From Maea johnstoni (taxonomy: Eukaryota; Annelida; Polychaeta; Spionida; Magelonidae), in the NCBI GenBank assembly GCA_963942565.1, contig OZ012700.1:1594795-1658794 (forward strand): a DNA stretch of 64,000 nucleotides, in the 5' to 3' direction. The notes under the pieces are model-generated. The model made no database searches, was not told where the DNA came from, and saw only the letters and a program-made list of their open reading frames with translations. Below, one piece after another: positions 58,436-64,000 of this stretch (within the stretch, counting starts at the first letter, position 1; every line of letters starts with the position of its first letter). The position numbers were made by a program, and so were the translations under genes.

Positions 58436-58867
58436 TTAATATTTCATCCATTTTTTGCCTGGTGGGGATTTTGCTTGCTTCCTCACAATTTTTCCCCGCT
58501 TTACTTTTGGTATACCAGGAGGCGGGCGGAATCTGTCCTTTTTGGGAGGTCCTTTTCTATCAATAGCGTCTGTCAAATCCCTTTCGAAGGAATTTTTGTC
58601 TGCTTTGGTGTTATTGATATTGCTATTGTTTGATATGTCTACTTGATCCTCAAGCACAGGCTGATTAGGTAAAGACGAGCCTTTTGAAGAATCTGATTGC
58701 TCTTCGGTCGTATTATTGTCTGTATCTATATCCTCTTTATTCAATATTAATTCCTTAGAGAGGTTTGCCTCTCTATTTCCTCCCTGAAGATTGTCTTTGG
58801 GCTCGCGGCTTAAAATTTTTTCATATTTTTCAAAAGGAATTAACACAGTTTTTTTAATGCTCTGCAT
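58436..58867 (-). CDS. Polinton part: small acidic/basic protein of unknown role
   Basis: 143 residues: an acidic, Asn/Ser-rich middle and a basic Pro/Lys-rich C-terminus (F-R-P-P-P-G-I-P). It occupies the place between ATPase and integrase where Polintons often carry an uncharacterised gene. No named family is recognised. Confidence 0.55.
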   Translation of the reverse strand: MQSIKKTVLIPFEKYEKILSREPKDNLQGGNREANLSKELILNKEDIDTDNNTTEEQSDSSKGSSLPNQPVLEDQVDISNNSNINNTKADKNSFERDLTDAIDRKGPPKKDRFRPPPGIPKVKRGKIVRKQAKSPPGKKWMKY

Positions 58868-58875
58868 TTTATTCC

Positions 58876-59193
58876 CTAAATGATATAATCTTTTGCCTTC
58901 CTTAACACCTTTAGAATTGTGGTCAGATGTCTCCGAATAAGAGCTTTTTTTTGAGCTACCTTGGTTTTTTTATTCAGAATCTTCCGGATGGCCGCTTTGT
59001 GTTTTTTTAATATGCGAACCTCTGCGGGCTTTATGGGGATAACTCCGTGAATTATATTATGTAGAATTTCACATAAAACAAATATTTGATCATCACACAA
59101 AATCGTAACAAGCCGTTTCACCTGTTTTTCCTTGATGGCTTTGTCTAATACAAAATGTAGAAATTTCGTATTTCGCTCCAGCCTTCGACTCAT
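58876..59193 (-). CDS. Polinton part: small helical basic protein
   Basis: 105 residues, predicted mainly helical, ending in a Lys-rich region. Its pattern (a C-D-D-Q-I-F-V-L-C-E-I block, then lysine-rich helices) resembles a small protein that recurs in invertebrate Polintons; I recognise it only by this resemblance. Its function is unknown. Confidence 0.55.
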   Translation of the reverse strand: MSRRLERNTKFLHFVLDKAIKEKQVKRLVTILCDDQIFVLCEILHNIIHGVIPIKPAEVRILKKHKAAIRKILNKKTKVAQKKALIRRHLTTILKVLRKAKDYII

Positions 59194-59245
59194 TGATTAT
59201 TGGTTGATTTATATCTTCCTGGGTGATAATTCCTTGTCACACAAG

Positions 59246-59935
59246 TTATGTCCTAGGAATGTAGATAATGGGATCCTCTCCAGGCATAATTTTGGTTCGA
59301 AGTCTGTAAAGGTCCTCACTGTGTGGCGATAGATCTACAACAAGATAGCCATATTTACCACCCATAGTGCTGTCATTATATGCCTCCAGCAACATTTTTG
59401 GCTTGACTGGAAATATTTGCCGACCTAAAATAGCTATTTGAGATGAGTCTCGAAAGTTTCGAAACAATACTAGGTAATGCATATTCAAACTTATGGTCCT
59501 AGCATATTTGTTTTGGGAAAATATGTTTTGACTGATAAATATTACACTTAGTCGTTTGTGATGACAACCTCGAATAATTAACATTTCCATTTCTTGGCTT
59601 TTTAAAACCTGCTCTAATAAGTCATCCAAAACAATAACATTGTTGGGACTATGTGCAGAAAGCTCATCTATAGCGCTAGAAGAAGGTAGTCCTTCAGGAA
59701 ACGAAACTATTTCAAGCTCCCGTTCTACCTCCTCAAACTTGCTTTGCCAGACCCCATAACAATACAAAACCCTCTTCGGAGGCGTATCACTAAACATGCC
59801 CCCTATGTGCCGCAAGAACTGATACACAAAAAAAGTCTTCCCAGAACCGCTCGGACCGGAAATACAAATGCTGCTGCATGGATGGAATGGTGTCAGACTC
59901 GAGAGGTTCCACCATTTTTCGACATTTTTCTCCAT
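59246..59935 (-). CDS. Polinton part: FtsK/HerA-type packaging ATPase
   Basis: A 229-residue frame that looks whole. It has Walker A G-P-S-G-S-G-K-T and Walker B V-I-V-L-D-D, as in A32-like DNA-packaging ATPases of Polintons and large DNA viruses. Confidence 0.9.
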   Translation of the reverse strand: MEKNVEKWWNLSSLTPFHPCSSICISGPSGSGKTFFVYQFLRHIGGMFSDTPPKRVLYCYGVWQSKFEEVERELEIVSFPEGLPSSSAIDELSAHSPNNVIVLDDLLEQVLKSQEMEMLIIRGCHHKRLSVIFISQNIFSQNKYARTISLNMHYLVLFRNFRDSSQIAILGRQIFPVKPKMLLEAYNDSTMGGKYGYLVVDLSPHSEDLYRLRTKIMPGEDPIIYIPRT

Positions 59936-60075
59936 ATTATCCCAAAATTATAAGATCTATTCTTACAACCTTATTTCCCATTTTCCAAACTTCTACTGCC
60001 CTTATAAGGAAAAAAAGAACGCTCTCTTATACTTACGATCTTTGTAAATGTCTGTGTCCGGCATATTCGTGGGGA

Positions 60076-63000
60076 CTATATACAGCAGTCATCTTCCCAA
60101 ACCACGTGGCCGTTCGAGGAGTCTTCTGATTGGTTTGGGGCCTCTTCTCCCGAGGCCGAAAACGAGTTAGTGTCGGTTGTATGATTCCTTTTTATGGGGG
60201 TTAATACTATATTCAGTGGGGCGGTTCTTATTCCATCCTGTAGCACCTCGCGTTTACAGTAAAAATAAGACAGGCCAAATTTGGTTTGTTGGTATGTGAA
60301 AATCTTATTTTGACGCAGGCGGAAGCCCATATTTGTAGACGCAATAGATTTCTGGTTTTTTAAAACATTTTCATATATTTTGAAGGGTTCTGTTAAATTT
60401 CTTTTATTTATACCTTTGCATGATATTTTTGTTTGACCTCCGACCTTTTGGACTACATATGTTTTTGATGACAGACCAATCATTCGCTCTCCCTCAAATT
60501 CTAACTTAAACAGCCCTGCAGTTCTAGTATCATGAAGTCGGTGTTTTTGACAGCAACCTCGTGGAAACCAGTGTGTTTCTGGATCTATGTCACCTAAGTG
60601 GCAACAATTCTTTAATTGGTCTAGACTCTCAGATCTTTTCTCCAACTTTATGATATCTAGAAGGTTGGATTCAGATATTGCCATGTACGCGCTGTCAGTA
60701 TCCATCTCTATATATTCAAACGATTCTCTATCACAGTAGACATTCATAAAGTCGTAGTAAAACTCCAACATCCTTCTTTTTGCCAATTGTAGGATAACAA
60801 ATCCTATTTGGACGGGCATGTTTTGCGTTATGCGGCTTTTAGCCATCTCTATTTCAAACAGACTGTCTGTTTCGAGTTCATTCAATTTTCTAAAATGTTT
60901 ATCATTAACCTTCGCTTGTGTTTTGCGTTTGTTCTTTGAGTAAAAAATACGATGCTGCTTCTCTTTGTCCATAATCATGGATCCATACCCGGAATTCCCT
61001 ATAAGTTTCATTGTAGTGGCCATTACTTCCTGTGTGGGGTCAATATCCCCCAACCTGCGGGCCTCCGTGACTGTTTTTGTAAATTTGGCAAAGCATTTTT
61101 GGGGGGTGTACTCAATGACCTCGTATATTCTAGTAACCCTTAAGCCGTGGTCTAGGTACCACTTTAATAGATCTGTAGCCAACAATATTTGCTTTGCTTT
61201 GTAACCACCAACAAGAACGGTCCGCGCTCGCTCACTAAAACCGAAAGTTTTAGCATAATCTTGCATGGGCTTACCAATTTTTTCGAATGGTATTTCTGTT
61301 GTGCAAAATAGCGGCGACATCTCGCTGAAATATTCTCTAGGGGGTAGTGGCATTTTCGTTTCAAACTCTGAAGACCAGGTCTCGGGAACCTCAATATCCA
61401 CCTCTAGCATTCCATAGAGATTGCCACCTCTCACGGCATCTAAGATTGTGGTTGGAGCCACCTCGTAGCGGTTTTCCTTAAAGAATGTTGGGAGTCTGTT
61501 ATGTATGTGCTCCTTTAGTTCAACATTGTCTTTTACAAGGTTGTCATAATCGCACTCCCATATGGACATGACATTGTATCCCTCATTATTTATATATTTT
61601 CTCCTTAGCTCTGTTCGTTTTAATAATTCTGGCTGATTTCGCAACCAATTTTCATTTTTAACTTTTTCTGTTAATCGACATTGGTGTCCGTGATAGTAGC
61701 ACCCATTAAATTCAAAAATGGTTTCTCTTCTTTCATCGTAGCCATCCACAAAAAAGGGGCCAATTTTCTTTTCTCTTCCTGTATTCAATTTGTGTTGGAT
61801 TTCGTAATTTTCTGTTTTCATTAACCAATCCAGCCAGTCAAACATTTTATCATATTTGAGACTTCTTTCGGGTTTGAAGTTCGCAAATTCGAACCTTCTT
61901 ATGTACGGTCCAACTGGCATATCTTGGCCTATGCAGTAAAGGTAGAGTGCGTTGGCATCAAAACCTAATATTCTCTGACATAGTTTGTCTGGGTTGTTTC
62001 GCAACATTGTTTCTCCAGCGATATGTTTTCGAGTGAATATTATGCTGGGCCCCCCCACTATATTGTTTTTTATTTTGTAGAACAGGTCCTTGTTTTTTTG
62101 ATTGAACAGAGAGAAGGTTGCCCCTGCATCTTTAGCTGCTTGGAAAATCATTTTTCTTGCAACCCCTGGAACCGAAATGGTGTCTTTGAAATCTTTTTTT
62201 CAAAATAAAAGGCTTGGAGCTTTTCTACCGCCTCTACAAATCCTAGGACATCTAGATTATTATACAGACGCAACCAGTCAGATATTGTTTTCATGTCATT
62301 TTCACACCAAATCTGTTGGCATAATGTATAATTCTCCTCCTTGGTTTTTGGAATTTCCTGTAGGTTCATCTTTTTGAGAGCCTCTGCCTCATTCAGGCCT
62401 TCTCCACACAGCTTCTCAAACTCTTTCAATTCCAACTCAAGAACATTGCATTTTTTGAGAGTCGAATAAAATGCCTCGATGGGTGGAAGGCTGGTTTCTT
62501 TTAATTTCTCTTCGCTATCTAGCCATTCATAGAAAAAGTATCCCTTTTTTTCCTCGACCTTAAAGTTTTGTAGGAATCGAGAATAACTAGTTCCGGGTGG
62601 GAGGTATTGCACTATATCCAAGAATCTAAGTTGTCCGTTTGATATGCAGAGGTATGCGTTATTCTTCTTAATAACAAAACCCTTTTTGTTGTCACATATA
62701 TCTAACAACCGGGCCAGTTTGGTGTGAATGAGGTTCAGGTCATATTTTGCCGAATTAAAACCTAACACAGGTATTTCGGAGCAGTAGCTCTCTATTTTAT
62801 CTTCCAGAGTGATCAATTTTTTACGCATGATACTTATAATGTGTGGGGATTTCTGAAGTAGAAAGGCCTCCTGACGATTTAGTTGTTCTTCCTGTTCTAC
62901 AACATCTTGCTCATTATAAGAATGTGCGTTTGGTTTTGCGGCAGCGGTGTCTGGAGTGTAAGCACCATTTTCTTGTGACGCATATTCTAAACTGCCTTTT

Positions 63001-64000
63001 GTTGGTGTTATACTGGAATGTTCGGAGGTATTCTCCTCCCCTGAATTGTTGTAGGATGTTTCCCACTCCCCATCAGATTCTAAACCGCGCAAAAAGGAAA
63101 TAAAATAATTTTCTTTTGATATGGCTTCGAGAAATTGTTGTGAAGGGGGCTCGGTATGTTGTGTTTCTAGGGCTTCATTTTCTCCTCCATAAACAGCCCC
63201 ATTGTTATCATAGCCGTCCTCATCGTGGCTACTAAAAATGTTGTCATCATGACTATCACCATCATCAACATCATCATCATCATTGTCATGAATATCAACA
63301 TCATCATCATCATCAGTAATGTCATGGTCATCATCATCCTCATCGAGACTGTCCTCGTCATATTCAACCGAGGATTCCTCCATACTTTCTTCTGAAGTTG
63401 TAGATGTGTTTAACAAATCTACTCCCCGCGGCTGGAATGTTGATGGCTGTGTTGGGGGGTTTTCAGATTTATTTTCTGGTGTCTGAGTCTGTTGGCCACT
63501 AATCTTGTAATATAAATCATCCCAATATTTTTTTGTTGTTTTAAACTTAGTAACTAAGCTATCCATCCTAAGCTTGGTTAATGTAGACGCTTCTACTGAT
63601 ATTTCTTGCATGTAATCTAGGGCGACTTTCAGTAGCTCTTCCAAATTTGGGTTAATAAAACATTTTGGTGTGGTAAAATTAGGTACATTTGAGGCAACAC
63701 TCATAGATATCGGTATGTGTTCGGATATCCATTCTAATGGGGCATTGGTCGGCTGATTTATTTGTTTTAGCATAGACTCCATATCAAAGGTTATGAAATA
63801 TGGATAATATTGGTCTCCATCATTATCTGGAATAATGTCCAATTCTGATAGGTCATCAAAGAGAGTTTTCCTTTGTTGAAAATAGCCACCTGGAAATTTG
63901 ATGTACGGAGCTTTTGTGCATGTTTTTTCATGCACGCTCCATGGGTTCTTCCTTTTGAATAGTTTGAGGCAGTTTCTACATTGATATTTTCTAGAGTATG
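60076..64000 (-). pseudogene. Polinton part: protein-primed DNA polymerase B, broken
   Basis: The region carries the 3'-5' exonuclease blocks (F-D-M-E-S; G-F-N-S-A-K-Y-D), polymerase motif A (D-A-N-A-L-Y), motif B (N-S-G-Y-G) and motif C (D-T-D-S), in the right order for pPolB. An Asp-rich stretch (about 63240-63360) lies between the exonuclease blocks. A Cys/His block lies at the window edge, and the N-terminal part continues outside. The gene is not continuous; about one break is seen. Confidence 0.9.

Larger units (their letters stand above)
44650..64000 (-). mobile_element. Polinton (Maverick) element, right end outside window
   Basis: It holds the full Polinton gene set: protein-primed family B polymerase, packaging ATPase, retroviral-type integrase, major and minor capsid proteins and adenain-like protease. 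It also carries cargo genes at its left side. The left end lies between about 44650, where the sister-duplicate homology stops, and 45870. I could not identify the terminal inverted repeat, since its partner is beyond the window. At least 18 kb is present, the normal size range. Most parts look whole and I count about three breaks. That suggests a young but dead copy. Later insertions (MITEs, AT arrays) lie within it. Confidence 0.9.

Overview
This is AT-rich, repeat-dense animal nuclear DNA. The signs are tRNA-derived SINEs, many miniature inverted-repeat transposons (MITEs) with target-site duplications, a C2H2 zinc-finger gene, intronless DCXR-like dehydrogenase genes and a large Polinton (Maverick). 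The mixture fits a marine invertebrate such as a lophotrochozoan or an invertebrate deuterostome. I cannot name the species from the sequence.

Region 1 (about 1-25 kb) is mostly mobile DNA. It begins with a 38-copy, 60-bp satellite (2258-4540) that grew from the head of a tRNA-derived SINE; two copies of a 250-bp MITE lie about 550-750 bp outside it, in opposite orientation. It continues with fold-back elements nested inside each other: a TTAA-flanked pair at 7337-8825, and a 702-bp Mutator-like palindrome with a 9-bp target duplication inside a hAT MITE at 18324-19321. There are also pogo/mariner-type MITEs and at least seven copies of a roughly 200-bp MITE family (family A, including copies near 48 kb). 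The only convincing gene here is a C2H2 zinc-finger last exon on the minus strand (14024-15533). A decayed zinc-finger relative lies at 25638-26108.

Region 2 (about 26.2-44.65 kb) is a tandem array of four diverged segmental duplicates (U1-U4). Each was built as a conserved 5' module, a short-chain dehydrogenase gene (dicarbonyl/L-xylulose reductase-like, DCXR), and a 3' flank. U1 and U4 have open genes, U2 has one frameshift, and U3 has lost the gene while keeping both flanks. U2 and U4 share a TTAA-flanked insertion between the 5' module and the gene. In U4 that insertion was itself entered by a 2.2-kb AT-rich element. The insertions and SINE relics give a relative history of the array.

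Region 3 (about 44.65-64 kb, running off the right edge) is a Polinton. Minus-strand parts are a protein-primed family B DNA polymerase, packaging ATPase, two small proteins, chromodomain integrase, minor capsid region, a basic protein, major capsid protein, adenain-like protease and a PC4-domain gene. Its left part carries a deoxynucleoside kinase gene and two related signal-peptide/transmembrane proteins, which are less usual cargo. Most parts look whole; I count about three breaks, so it is probably a young but inactive fossil. Its left terminus is not resolved and its right terminus is outside the window.
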